Below are positions 1-8,154 of a stretch of 64,000 bases of DNA, in pieces. The translations under genes were made by a program, and so were the position numbers. The DNA lies in NCBI RefSeq assembly GCF_036174265.1, contig NZ_CP108055.1, positions 3,410,001 through 3,474,000 of the forward strand, given 5' to 3'. Numbering within the stretch: the stretch's first letter is position 1; every line of letters starts with the position of its first letter. Source of the stretch: Streptomyces sp. NBC_00285. Lineage in GTDB: Bacteria > Actinomycetota > Actinomycetes > Streptomycetales > Streptomycetaceae. The notes beneath the pieces are model-generated. The model had not been told where the DNA came from and searched no databases. It saw only the letters and a list, made by a program, of their open reading frames with translations.

Positions 1-1
1 G

Positions 2-802
2 TTAGCGCCCTTCCTGCCCACCCGTCTGGTCGCGGCGGCCGCCCGGGCCGTCTACCCGCGCTTCGAGCCGGAGCTCGCGCGGCTCGACGAGCTGTGCCCG
101 GCGGACTGCGGGACGGCGGTCGACGTGGGCGGCTGGTACGGGCCGTGGACACGCCGGCTGGCCGGCCGGGCGCGGCAGGTGGTGACGGTCGAGCCGGTGC
201 CCCATCTGGCCCGGCTGCTGACCTCGGCGGCCCCGGCGAACGTCCGGGTCGTCCAGGCCGCCGCCACGGACCGGCCCGGCACCGCCCGGCTGTGGCTGCC
301 GCCGGACGACGCGGGCGACCGCGGGGTGTCCTCCCTGGTCCGGCGCGACATCCACGGCCGGGCACTGGACGTCCGCTGCGTCACGCTGGACGAACTGGTC
401 CTGAAGGACGTCGGCTTCATCAAGATCGACGTGGACGGCAGCGAGCTGGCGGTGCTGCGCGGGGCGACCGGCATCCTCGCGCGTGACCGGCCCGCGCTCT
501 TCGTCGAGCTGGAGTCCCGCATCCAGCCGATCGGCCCGGTGGTGACCTATCTGTCCCTGCTCGGCTACGACGGCTGGGTGCTGCCCCGCGCCACCTGGGT
601 GCCGCTGGCCGGCTTCCCGCTGGAGGCGCACCAGGAGACAGCCTCGTACGTGGTCGCCCAGGGCCTCCTGCGCCGGGTCCTGCCCTTCCTGCACCGCCCT
701 CGGTACGTCAACTCGGTCCTCTTCCTGCCCGACGGCCGCCGCCCCGGTGTCAGTGCCGTGGGGGACGATGGGGAGCATGCCCTCCGGAAAGCCCCCGGCT
801 AG
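2..802 (+). CDS. FkbM-family SAM-dependent methyltransferase (5' end outside window)
   Basis: The 3' part of an FkbM-type methyltransferase gene; 266 residues are visible and the frame is open to the left edge. The first in-frame start codon inside the window, GTG at 125, lies in the SAM-binding motif AVDVGGWYG (about residues 40-48), too late to be the real start, so the start is upstream. FIKIDVDGSE (from residue 139) is the usual FkbM post-motif. FkbM enzymes mostly O-methylate secondary metabolites or glycans; the substrate here cannot be told. The codon at 2-4 is TTA, the rare leucine codon read by the bldA tRNA, if the frame does continue upstream. The end overlaps the next gene. Confidence 0.8.
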   Translation, partial: LAPFLPTRLVAAAARAVYPRFEPELARLDELCPADCGTAVDVGGWYGPWTRRLAGRARQVVTVEPVPHLARLLTSAAPANVRVVQAAATDRPGTARLWLPPDDAGDRGVSSLVRRDIHGRALDVRCVTLDELVLKDVGFIKIDVDGSELAVLRGATGILARDRPALFVELESRIQPIGPVVTYLSLLGYDGWVLPRATWVPLAGFPLEAHQETASYVVAQGLLRRVLPFLHRPRYVNSVLFLPDGRRPGVSAVGDDGEHALRKAPG

Positions 803-1364
803 TCCCTTCACCGTCCACGACTTCCAGCTGGTCCTGCTGCGCCGCATGGCCGACCACAACCCGGGCCCGGTGGAGGACGCCCGGCACCTCCTGGGCGTCT
901 CGGTCGCGGACATGCGGGAGGCCAACAGGCGATGGCAGGCCATGGTCCGCTCTCCGCGGTCCCGCGCCGCCACCTCCCGGTACCGCTCGGTCCTCGGCAC
1001 CCCCGAGACCGTCCTGACCCGGAAGATCGGCGACCTGGAGTGCGAGGCATGGCTCTGGCCCGTTCCGCTCTGGGCCGACCTCCGCTTCGAGGTGCTCCTC
1101 TCGCCGACCGGCGCAGTCTGGAACGAGTGGCTGATCCGCGCGCCGGGAGCCGAGGGCCCCGACCTGCGCACCCTCGCCGACCTCACCCCCTGGTCCTGCA
1201 CGGTCGACGAGGCGGCCCGCGCCTTCGCCCCGGCCCGACCCCTGGAGGGCACGGCCCCGACCCGCTGGGGCCTGACGTTCACGGCACCGGACGCGGAGGG
1301 CGTACGGCACGAGGTGGTGGCCGAGTTCACCTGGGGCCTGCTGCAACGACTGACGGTGCGCTGA
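768..1364 (+). CDS. conserved-looking hypothetical protein, 198 aa
   Basis: I do not recognise the family. The protein is soluble, with no signal peptide or membrane segment, and contains many Trp and Arg residues spread along its length. Codon use is typical of the window, which supports it as real. The start is uncertain: ATG at 768 and ATG at 777 both follow G-rich sequence, and GTG at 747 is also possible. All choices overlap the end of the upstream FkbM gene (stop at 800-802), so the two are probably translationally coupled. It ends 4 bp before the stop of the convergent methyltransferase gene. Confidence 0.6.
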   Translation: MGSMPSGKPPASPFTVHDFQLVLLRRMADHNPGPVEDARHLLGVSVADMREANRRWQAMVRSPRSRAATSRYRSVLGTPETVLTRKIGDLECEAWLWPVPLWADLRFEVLLSPTGAVWNEWLIRAPGAEGPDLRTLADLTPWSCTVDEAARAFAPARPLEGTAPTRWGLTFTAPDAEGVRHEVVAEFTWGLLQRLTVR

Positions 1365-1368
1365 GCGC

Positions 1369-1998
1369 CTACCGGTCGTCCCGGGCCGGCCCGGTGGTTC
1401 GGTGTCGGGTGCCCACGAGGGTGGCCAGGTCGGCGGCCAGGGGGATCTCGATCGTGTCCAGGGCGGGGTGCCGCAGCCACTCCATGCGGGGCCGGTCCAC
1501 CGAACCTTCGTGTCTGGGCGGCCAGTCCGTCGCCGGGGTGAAGTCGTCGATCACGATCCTGCCGCCGGGGGTGAGGAGACGGGCCGGGTCGGCCGGGGGG
1601 TCGTCGGGGGTCTTGCCGGTGCCGCCGCCGTCGAGGACCAGGACGTCGTAGGGGCCGTGGTCCTCGATGCGGCGCCAGTCGTCGTGGAGGATCCGCACGT
1701 CGGGACGGTCGGCGAAGACCTCCGCGGCCACCCGCGCCCGGCCCGGGTCCCGCTCGACACCGATCAGCCGTACGCCCGCACGCGCTCCCGAGGCCAGCCA
1801 CGCGAGGCCCACCCCGCAGCCGGTGCCCGTCTCCCCCACCCGGCCCCGGGCCCCGCCCGCCAACGCGTGCAGCAGGCGGCCCTGTTCGGGACGGCAGGAG
1901 TAGGGGAAGCCGTGGGCGCGGGCCGCAGCGAGGGCTCGGCCGACCAGCGGGGGCAGGTGGGGTTCGTTGTCGTACGCGTCCGTTCCGGAGATCGACAT
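1369..1998 (-). CDS. class I SAM-dependent methyltransferase (O-methyltransferase-like)
   Basis: A 209-residue protein with a Rossmann methyltransferase core. The motif VGETGTGCGVGLAWLASGA (about residues 52-70) is the glycine-rich SAM loop, followed by LIGVERDPGRA, where the acidic residue would bind the ribose. DVLVLDGGGTG and LTPGGRIVIDDFTP correspond to the later strands of the fold, and IDDF resembles the metal-site region of O-methyltransferases. The ATG at 1996-1998 was chosen because the protein then begins just before the conserved fold. It lies 29 bp downstream of the MerR-PP2C gene on the same strand. The substrate is unknown. Confidence 0.7.
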   Translation of the reverse strand: MSISGTDAYDNEPHLPPLVGRALAAARAHGFPYSCRPEQGRLLHALAGGARGRVGETGTGCGVGLAWLASGARAGVRLIGVERDPGRARVAAEVFADRPDVRILHDDWRRIEDHGPYDVLVLDGGGTGKTPDDPPADPARLLTPGGRIVIDDFTPATDWPPRHEGSVDRPRMEWLRHPALDTIEIPLAADLATLVGTRHRTTGPARDDR

Positions 1999-2027
1999 GG
2001 CCGTGATTGTGCCTCGCGGCGAGGGCG

Positions 2028-3080
2028 TCAGGGCGCTGTCTCCACCACGTCCGCCACCACGCAACTGACGTTGTCCGGGCCGCCGGCGGCGTTCGCGCCG
2101 GCGACCAGGGAGTGGACAGCCGCTTCGGGGGCGGGCGAGGCGGTGAGGAGGTCGCGGATGGTGGCGTCGGGGACGACGGCGCAGAGGCCGTCGGAGCACA
2201 GGAGGTAGCGGTCGCCGGGTTCGGCGTCGTGCAGTCGCAGGTCCGGGGTGCCGGTGGTGAGGGCCTTGAGGAGCAGCGCCCGCCGGGGATGGGTGACGGC
2301 CTCCTCCGCGGTCAGACGGCCCTCGTCGATCAGTGACTGGACCACCGTGTGGTCGTGGGTGATGCGGAAGAGGGCACCGCCGCGCAGCAGGTAGGCCCGG
2401 GAGTCGCCGATGTGGACCAGGGCGAGGCGGGAGCCGGTCCACAGCAGGGCGGTCAGGGTGGTGCCGTTCTCGTCGTTGCCCGCGGCCACGTCCCGTACCG
2501 CCTCGGTCGCCCCGTGCACGGCGTCGGCCAGGAGGTTGAGGACGTTGCCGCCGGGGAGCTCGCCGGTGTCCAGGAACCGCAGTGCCGCCACCGCCGCACT
2601 GCTGGCGGGGGCGCCGGCCGGGCCGTATCCGTCGGCGACCGCGAGGAGGCGGGCACCCGCGTAGGCGGTGTCCTGGTTGGCGGGCCGGACCAGGCCGGGG
2701 TCCGAGTGGGCGGAGTAACGCAGTTCGAGCACGGTGGTGTCCTTCCTCGGTGCCGCCGTCAGCTCTTCGACGAGGAACGCGGCGAGGTCCCGGCGTACGG
2801 CCGTGTCCGTCTCCACCTGCGCCCAGTACGCGCGGATCTCGACGGCGGCGGCAGCGGGCGGGAGGGCGCACACCGTGCGGATCCGGGCCAGCGGCATGCC
2901 GAGTCGCCGCAGCCACGCCACCAGGCGGGCCTGCTCCAGCTGGGCCGGGGTGTAGTAGCGGTAGCCCGTCTCCGGGTCGACGCGGGCCGGACGCAGCAGC
3001 TCCAGCTCGTCGTAGAGCCGCAACGCCTTCGGTGACAGGCGGCACGCCCGCGCGAAGACCCCGATCGTCAGCCACTCCAT
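2028..3080 (-). CDS. MerR-family DNA-binding domain fused to PP2C-type protein phosphatase
   Basis: A 350-residue fusion. Residues 1-70 form a MerR winged helix (LTIGVFARACRLSPKALRLYDE, then the TGYRYYTP wing), followed by a short helical linker. From about residue 118 there is a complete PPM/PP2C phosphatase domain: RPANQD (132-137), ADG (149-151), GDSRAYLL (225-232), SDGL (296-299) and PDN (335-337), so all the metal-binding aspartates are present. The start has a strong RBS (GGAGGAG, 7-8 nt upstream). Metal-dependent Ser/Thr dephosphorylation is predicted from the family. Coupling a promoter-binding domain directly to a phosphatase is unusual and implies signalling through protein phosphorylation. 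It is divergent from the ATP-grasp gene. Confidence 0.85.
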   Translation of the reverse strand: MEWLTIGVFARACRLSPKALRLYDELELLRPARVDPETGYRYYTPAQLEQARLVAWLRRLGMPLARIRTVCALPPAAAAVEIRAYWAQVETDTAVRRDLAAFLVEELTAAPRKDTTVLELRYSAHSDPGLVRPANQDTAYAGARLLAVADGYGPAGAPASSAAVAALRFLDTGELPGGNVLNLLADAVHGATEAVRDVAAGNDENGTTLTALLWTGSRLALVHIGDSRAYLLRGGALFRITHDHTVVQSLIDEGRLTAEEAVTHPRRALLLKALTTGTPDLRLHDAEPGDRYLLCSDGLCAVVPDATIRDLLTASPAPEAAVHSLVAGANAAGGPDNVSCVVADVVETAP

Positions 3081-3116
3081 ACGGTCTCCTCCGTTCCTCG
3101 TCCTCGATGGTGGGGG

Positions 3117-3137
3117 TTCACCGAGGGGGAAGGTAAA
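3117..3137. promoter_or_regulatory. imperfect inverted repeat, possible MerR operator
   Basis: TTCACC and GGTAAA flank a 9-nt spacer, 37 bp upstream of the MerR-PP2C start and 68 bp upstream of the divergent ATP-grasp start. On the minus strand TTTACC could be a -35 box with CACCAT 19 nt further on, the long spacer seen at MerR-type promoters. The match is weak and it is offered as a candidate only. Confidence 0.25.
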
Positions 3138-3204
3138 GGGAGGCCCGTGGTTTCCTCCGCGGCGGTTAGCCTGCAGGTCCAGCCGTATGGGAAAGGAATC
3201 CGCC

Positions 3205-4083
3205 GTGCCCCGAGTCGCCCTGGTCACCTACGACCCCCGACCGCAGCCCAGCAAGGACGCCGACCTGCCGGTGCTGGTGGCCGCCCTGCGCGAGGCCGGC
3301 GCCGAGGCGGACGCCGTGTTCTGGGACGACGGCGACGTCGACTGGGGCGGGTACGACCTTGCCGTCATCCGGTCCACCTGGGACTACAGCTGGCGGGCGG
3401 ACGAGTTCGTGGCGTGGGCGCGGCGGTGCGGCAAGGTGACACGGCTCGCCAACCCGGCGGAGGTCGTGCGCTGGAACACCGACAAGCGGTACCTCGGAGA
3501 GCTCGCGGAGGCGGGGGTGCCGGTGGTGCCGACGCGCTATCTCGCGCCCGGCGATCCGGTGTCGCTGCCCGAGGGGCAGGAGTACGTCGTCAAGCCCACC
3601 TCGGGGGCGGGGGCGCGGTATGCCGCGCGGTACGCGCCCGGACCCGGACAGCACAAGACCGCCGTACGGCATCTGGAGCGGATGCACGCGGAGGGGCTCA
3701 CGGCGATGGTGCAGCCGTACATGCGGGGCATCGACGCGGGCGGTGAGCGGGCGCTCCAGTTCTTCGGGGGCCGGCTCCTGCACGCCAGCCGTAAGCGGGC
3801 CGTCCTCAGTCCTGACACGGCCTTCGACGCGGACAAGGTCGCCCACCCGGGCCTTGAGCCGTGGACGCCGACCCCGGCCGAACGCGAGGTCGCCGAGCGC
3901 GCCCTGGCCGCCGTGCCGAACGCGTCGGAGTTGCTGTACGCGCGCGTGGACCTCGTCGACGGGGACGACGGGCAGCCGCGGGTGATGGAACTGGAGTTGG
4001 TCGAGCCGAACCTTTTCCTGTTCCTGCACCCGGAGTCGGTGGGGCCGGTGGTGGACATCCTCCTGGCGGCTGCGAGGCGGTAG
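3205..4083 (+). CDS. ATP-grasp domain protein (glutathione synthetase/RimK-like fold)
   Basis: A 292-residue protein with the ATP-grasp layout: an N-terminal Rossmann-like segment beginning VALVTYDPRP, a central ATP-binding segment (YVVKPTSGAGAR, AMVQPYMRG) and a C-terminal metal site (RVMELELVEPNLFLFL, where E and N would bind magnesium). Such enzymes join an acyl phosphate to an amine or thiol; the substrates cannot be told from sequence. GTG at 3205 was preferred because AAAGGA lies 7-8 nt before it; ATG at 3187 would add six residues. It is a single gene, divergent from MerR-PP2C and followed after 63 bp by matB, which has its own RBS. Confidence 0.7.
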   Translation: MPRVALVTYDPRPQPSKDADLPVLVAALREAGAEADAVFWDDGDVDWGGYDLAVIRSTWDYSWRADEFVAWARRCGKVTRLANPAEVVRWNTDKRYLGELAEAGVPVVPTRYLAPGDPVSLPEGQEYVVKPTSGAGARYAARYAPGPGQHKTAVRHLERMHAEGLTAMVQPYMRGIDAGGERALQFFGGRLLHASRKRAVLSPDTAFDADKVAHPGLEPWTPTPAEREVAERALAAVPNASELLYARVDLVDGDDGQPRVMELELVEPNLFLFLHPESVGPVVDILLAAARR

Positions 4084-4146
4084 GGCCCGTCCGGCGCGGC
4101 ATGCGTGGTAGGCAGTGGAGCAACGACAGTTGAAGGAGTACGACGC

Positions 4147-5595
4147 GTGCCCTCTCTCTTCCCGGCCCTGACCGGCGACTCGGCGGGGCGGGTAGCCCTG
4201 CGGTTCGGCGACCGTTCCCTGACGTACGCGGAACTCGCCACGGCGAGCGGCGCGCTGGCGGCCCGTCTCGCGCGGTACGACCGGGTGGCCGTCTGGGCGA
4301 CACCGGAGCTGGAGACCGCGGTCGCCGTGGTGGCGGCGCTGGAGGCCGGTGTCGCCGCCGTGCCGCTCAACCCGAAGTCGGGGGAGAAGGAGCTCGGGCA
4401 CATCCTGAGCGACAGCGCGCCCGGTCTGCTGCTCGCCGCACCTGGCGCCGAACTCCCTTCAGCCGCAAGGGGGTTGGAGCGCATCGACATCGACGTGCAC
4501 GGCACCGGCGGCACGGCCTCCGAGCCCCGCGCGCAGGACGGCGAGGACCCCGCCCTGGTCGTCTACACCTCCGGCACCACCGGCCCGCCGAAGGGCGCCG
4601 TGCTCCCCCGCCGGGCCGTCGCCGCCACCCTGGACGCGCTCGCGGACGCCTGGCAGTGGACGTCGGACGACGTCCTGGTGCACGGGCTCCCGCTGTTCCA
4701 TGTGCACGGTCTGGTCCTCGGCATCCTCGGCCCGCTCCGCCGCGGCGGCTCGGTCCGTCACCTCGGCCGGTTCAGCACGGAGGGTGTGGCCCGGGAGCTG
4801 AACGACGGCGCGACCATGCTGTTCGGCGTGCCGACGATGTACCACCGGATCGCCGAAACCCTGGCGGAGGACCGGGAGTTGGTGAAAGCGCTGAGCGCGG
4901 CCCGGCTGCTGGTCTCCGGCTCGGCGGCGCTCCCCGTGCACGACCACGAGCGCATCGCGGCCGCGACCGGCCGCCGGGTCGTGGAGCGCTACGGCATGAC
5001 AGAGACTCTGATGAACACAAGTGTGCGCGTGGACGGTGAACCGCGTGCCGGGACCGTGGGCCTGCCGCTGCCGGGGGTGGAGCTGCGGCTCGTGGAGGAG
5101 GACGGGGCGCCGATCACGTCGTACGACGGCGAGACGGTGGGCGAGATCCAGGTGCGCGGCGCGAACCTGTTCACCGGGTACCTCAACCGGCCGGACGCGA
5201 CGGCGGGGGCGTTCACGGCGGACGGCTGGTTCCGTACCGGGGACATGGCCGTGCGGGATCCGGACGGGTACGTGCGTATCGTCGGCCGGAAGGCCACCGA
5301 CCTGATCAAGAGCGGGGGGTACAAGATCGGGGCGGGCGAGATCGAGAACGCGCTCCTTGAGCACCCGGGGGTGCGGGAGGCGGCCGTGACCGGGGAGCCG
5401 GATCCGGACCTGGGTGAGCGGATCGTGGCGTGGATCGTCCCGGCGGATCACCGATCGCCGCCGTCCCTGCGGGAGTTGGCGGAGCATGTGGCGGGCCGTC
5501 TCGCCCCGCACAAGCGCCCCCGGGTCGTCCACCTGCTGACCGCCCTCCCCCGCAACGACATGGGGAAGATCATGAAGCGGGCGCTGCATGTCTGA
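4147..5595 (+). CDS. matB: malonyl-CoA synthetase (MatB)
   Basis: A 482-residue ANL-superfamily acyl-CoA ligase, nearly colinear with the S. coelicolor MatB sequence as I remember it. The ATP loop YTSGTTGPPKG is at residues 140-150, the adenylate motif RYGMTETLMN is central, and the catalytic lysine sits in DMGKIMKR near residue 474. MatB makes malonyl-CoA (and methylmalonyl-CoA) from the free acid, ATP and CoA, supplying fatty-acid and polyketide synthesis. GTG at 4147 has AAGGAG 8 nt upstream. The stop overlaps the start of the next gene by 8 bp, so the two are coupled. Confidence 0.9.
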   Translation: MPSLFPALTGDSAGRVALRFGDRSLTYAELATASGALAARLARYDRVAVWATPELETAVAVVAALEAGVAAVPLNPKSGEKELGHILSDSAPGLLLAAPGAELPSAARGLERIDIDVHGTGGTASEPRAQDGEDPALVVYTSGTTGPPKGAVLPRRAVAATLDALADAWQWTSDDVLVHGLPLFHVHGLVLGILGPLRRGGSVRHLGRFSTEGVARELNDGATMLFGVPTMYHRIAETLAEDRELVKALSAARLLVSGSAALPVHDHERIAAATGRRVVERYGMTETLMNTSVRVDGEPRAGTVGLPLPGVELRLVEEDGAPITSYDGETVGEIQVRGANLFTGYLNRPDATAGAFTADGWFRTGDMAVRDPDGYVRIVGRKATDLIKSGGYKIGAGEIENALLEHPGVREAAVTGEPDPDLGERIVAWIVPADHRSPPSLRELAEHVAGRLAPHKRPRVVHLLTALPRNDMGKIMKRALHV

Positions 5596-6931
5596 GCGGC
5601 TGTCCGCCCGCGAGGTGATCGCCCTGGTCGCCGACGACTTCTCCGAAATCCCTTACCCCGCACGGCAGTCGAAGCCCGACGGCCCCCTCGCCTGGCAGGG
5701 CTACGACGTCTCGCGCGCCCGCGCCGCCGAGCGCACCGGCGAGTCCGAGTCGGTCGTGTGCGGTACCGCGCACATCGAGGGCACCCGGGCCGTCCTGATC
5801 GCCTTCGAGTTCGGCTTCCTCGGCGGTTCGCTGGGCGAGGGCACCGGTGACCGGCTGGAGGCGGCGTACGTCTTCGCCCGTGAACACCGCCTCCCGGTCG
5901 TCCCGTTGGTGGCCACCGGCGGCAGCCGTATGCAGGAGGGCATGCTCGCGCTGACCCAACTCCAGCGGGTGGCACGCCAGTCGGCGCTGACCCGGGAGGC
6001 CGGGCTCCCTCAGGTCGCGGTGCTCCGCGACCCCACCACGGGCGGCGGCTGGGCCACCCTGGGGGCCGGTGCCGACGTGATCCTGGCCCTGCCCGGCGCG
6101 CAGGTCGGTTTCGCCGGTTCCCGGGTCCGCCCTGCGGACGCGGACCCGTCGGCGTACACGGCGGAGGCGCAGGTCGCGGCGGGGGCGGCGGACGCGGTCG
6201 TACGGCAGGAGGATCTGCGGGGGACTCTCGGGGTGTGGCTGCGGCTGCTGACGTCCTCGTCGTCCGAGGCGGCCCCCGTGCCCCCGTCCCTCGGCGCCAC
6301 CGGGCTCCCGGCCACCGGCTGGGCCGCGGTGCTGCGGGCGCGTTCCCCGGAGCGTCCGCGCGCGGGGGCGTATCTGGACGCCTATTTCACCCGCCGCACG
6401 GCACTGTCCGGCGACCGCTGCGGCGGCACCGATCCGGGCATGCTGTGCGGGTTCGGCGAGCACGAGGGCCGTACGGTGGCGTACGCCGCGCAGGCCGGCA
6501 CGGCGACCCGGCCGGCCGGCTACCGCACCGCCACCCGCCTGATCCGGCTCGCGGACCGCCTCGGCATCCCTGTGCTCACCCTGGTGGACACCCCGGGTGC
6601 CGCCAACGACGCCGAGGCCGAACGGCAGTGCGCGGGCGCCGCGATCGCCGACCTGTTCACCGCGGTGGCCGCCGCCCGCACTCCGATCACCACCCTCCTC
6701 ATCGGCGAGGGCGGTTCCGGCGGCGCGCTCGCCCTGGCCGCGCCCGGGAACACGTACGCCACCGCGGACAGCTACTTCTCCGTCATCGCCCCGGAGCTCG
6801 CCGCCGCGATCCTGAAGCGGCCGCCGCAGGAGACGGAGGCGACGGCGGATCAACTCCGGGTCCGGCCGCAGGATCTGGCGGAGCTGGGGGTGATCCGCGG
6901 GGGAAGCGGACCGTCGGAGACGGGTGGCTGA
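5588..6931 (+). CDS. fused beta/alpha carboxyltransferase (acyl-CoA carboxylase-like)
   Basis: A 447-residue protein in which both halves of a carboxyltransferase are joined. Residues 1-230 are beta-like (EFGFLGGSLGEGTGDRL, LVATGGSRMQEG), and about 260-440 are alpha-like (LVDTPGAAND, LIGEGGSGGALALA, YFSVIAPELAAAIL), comparable to AccD plus AccA or malonate-decarboxylase-type subunits. No biotin carboxylase or biotin carrier is encoded nearby. Overlap with matB points to a shared role in malonyl-CoA metabolism, either carboxyl transfer onto or removal from a malonyl group. The exact reaction is inference; the fold assignment is firm. The last residues are Gly/Ser-rich. Confidence 0.8.
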   Translation: MSERLSAREVIALVADDFSEIPYPARQSKPDGPLAWQGYDVSRARAAERTGESESVVCGTAHIEGTRAVLIAFEFGFLGGSLGEGTGDRLEAAYVFAREHRLPVVPLVATGGSRMQEGMLALTQLQRVARQSALTREAGLPQVAVLRDPTTGGGWATLGAGADVILALPGAQVGFAGSRVRPADADPSAYTAEAQVAAGAADAVVRQEDLRGTLGVWLRLLTSSSSEAAPVPPSLGATGLPATGWAAVLRARSPERPRAGAYLDAYFTRRTALSGDRCGGTDPGMLCGFGEHEGRTVAYAAQAGTATRPAGYRTATRLIRLADRLGIPVLTLVDTPGAANDAEAERQCAGAAIADLFTAVAAARTPITTLLIGEGGSGGALALAAPGNTYATADSYFSVIAPELAAAILKRPPQETEATADQLRVRPQDLAELGVIRGGSGPSETGG

Positions 6932-7106
6932 CCCTTCATCACGACCTTTACGCCAGCCTTATTTCCGACATAAAGGACAAAAACCCCCATTCAGCGGCAC
7001 CCCGCCCGGCCCCCCAGAAAAGGCGCCCCCTTCCCCGTCCCCGCACGATGCCACTAAGCCCCGCCACCCGGCGCGGCCCACGGTCTGTGCTCTCGGGAGG
7101 ACCTCC

Positions 7107-8144
7107 ATGACCGCCAGTCTGGAGCAGCTGCGCCGCTGCCATTTCGCTGTCGACCTGGGCGCGGCGAGGACCCGGGTGTACGTGAAGGGGGCCGGGCTCG
7201 TCGTCGACCAGCCGTCGGCCGCCGCCGTGAACACCCGTACCGGCGCGCTGATCGCGGTCGGTGAGTTCGCCGAGAAGATGACGGGCCGCACCCCCGACTA
7301 CATCCGCGTCGTACGGCCCGTCTCCGGCGGGACCGTCGTCGACATCGAGATGGCCCAGCGCATGCTGCGCCACCTGCTCGGCGACAAGGTCCGCCGCGCC
7401 CTGCGCCGCAAGCCCCGCCTGCGGGCGGCCGCCTGCACCCCGCACGACGCCGACCCGCTGGCCCAGCGCGCGGCGATCGAGACCCTCGTCGGGCTCGGGG
7501 CACGGCGCGTGGAGCTCGTGGACACCCTCATCGCCGCCGCCGTCGGCTGCGGGCTGCCCGTGGAGCGGCCCGAGGCCACCATGATCATGGTGTGCGGGGC
7601 CGCCGCCACCCAGGTCGCCGTGCTCTCGCTCGGCTCCATCGTGACCGCCGAGCGCATCCCCGTCGGCGGTGAGGCCGTCGATCACGCGATCGTCCAGCAC
7701 CTGCGTCACGAGCACGAGCTGATGCTGCCCAGCCAGTCCGTACGACCGCTGCAGCTCGCCCTGTCCGGCAACGGTCTCACCTCGCAGGGCCCCGCCTCCA
7801 CCGAGATCCACGGCAGGGACGTGGCCACCGGCCTCGCCCGTTCCGTGCAGGTCGACACCGCGGCCGTACGGGACGCGATCGAGACCCCTCTGACCGCCGT
7901 CCTGGACGGCATCGGCCGGGTGCTGCGCAACTGCCCGCCCGACCTGGTGGCCGACCTCGCCGACCGCGGGATCATGATGGTCGGCGGTTCCGCGCTGCTC
8001 CCCGGGCTCGACCAGATGCTGCGGCACGCCACCGGGATGCCGGTGCACATCGCCGAACGGCCCGACGTCTGCGCCGTACAGGGACTCGGATACATGCTGG
8101 AGGGCCGGATCGAGCCGCTGTCGCTCGACCCGCTGGCCACCTGA
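7107..8144 (+). CDS. mbl: MreB/Mbl-like actin-family cytoskeletal protein
   Basis: A 345-residue actin-fold protein of the MreB family. FAVDLGAARTRVYVKG (about 13-28) is phosphate loop 1, RVVRPVSGGTVVDIEMAQRML follows as in MreB, the second phosphate region ATMIMVCGAAATQVAVLS is present, and IMMVGGSALLPGLDQML is the adenosine loop. In streptomycetes MreB and Mbl act in spore-wall synthesis and localise at the membrane. The position after matB agrees with the Mbl locus I remember from S. coelicolor. ATG at 7107 follows GGGAGG by 6 nt. It lacks mreC/mreD neighbours, which argues for Mbl over MreB itself. Confidence 0.75.
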   Translation: MTASLEQLRRCHFAVDLGAARTRVYVKGAGLVVDQPSAAAVNTRTGALIAVGEFAEKMTGRTPDYIRVVRPVSGGTVVDIEMAQRMLRHLLGDKVRRALRRKPRLRAAACTPHDADPLAQRAAIETLVGLGARRVELVDTLIAAAVGCGLPVERPEATMIMVCGAAATQVAVLSLGSIVTAERIPVGGEAVDHAIVQHLRHEHELMLPSQSVRPLQLALSGNGLTSQGPASTEIHGRDVATGLARSVQVDTAAVRDAIETPLTAVLDGIGRVLRNCPPDLVADLADRGIMMVGGSALLPGLDQMLRHATGMPVHIAERPDVCAVQGLGYMLEGRIEPLSLDPLAT

Positions 8145-8154
8145 GACACCCCCG

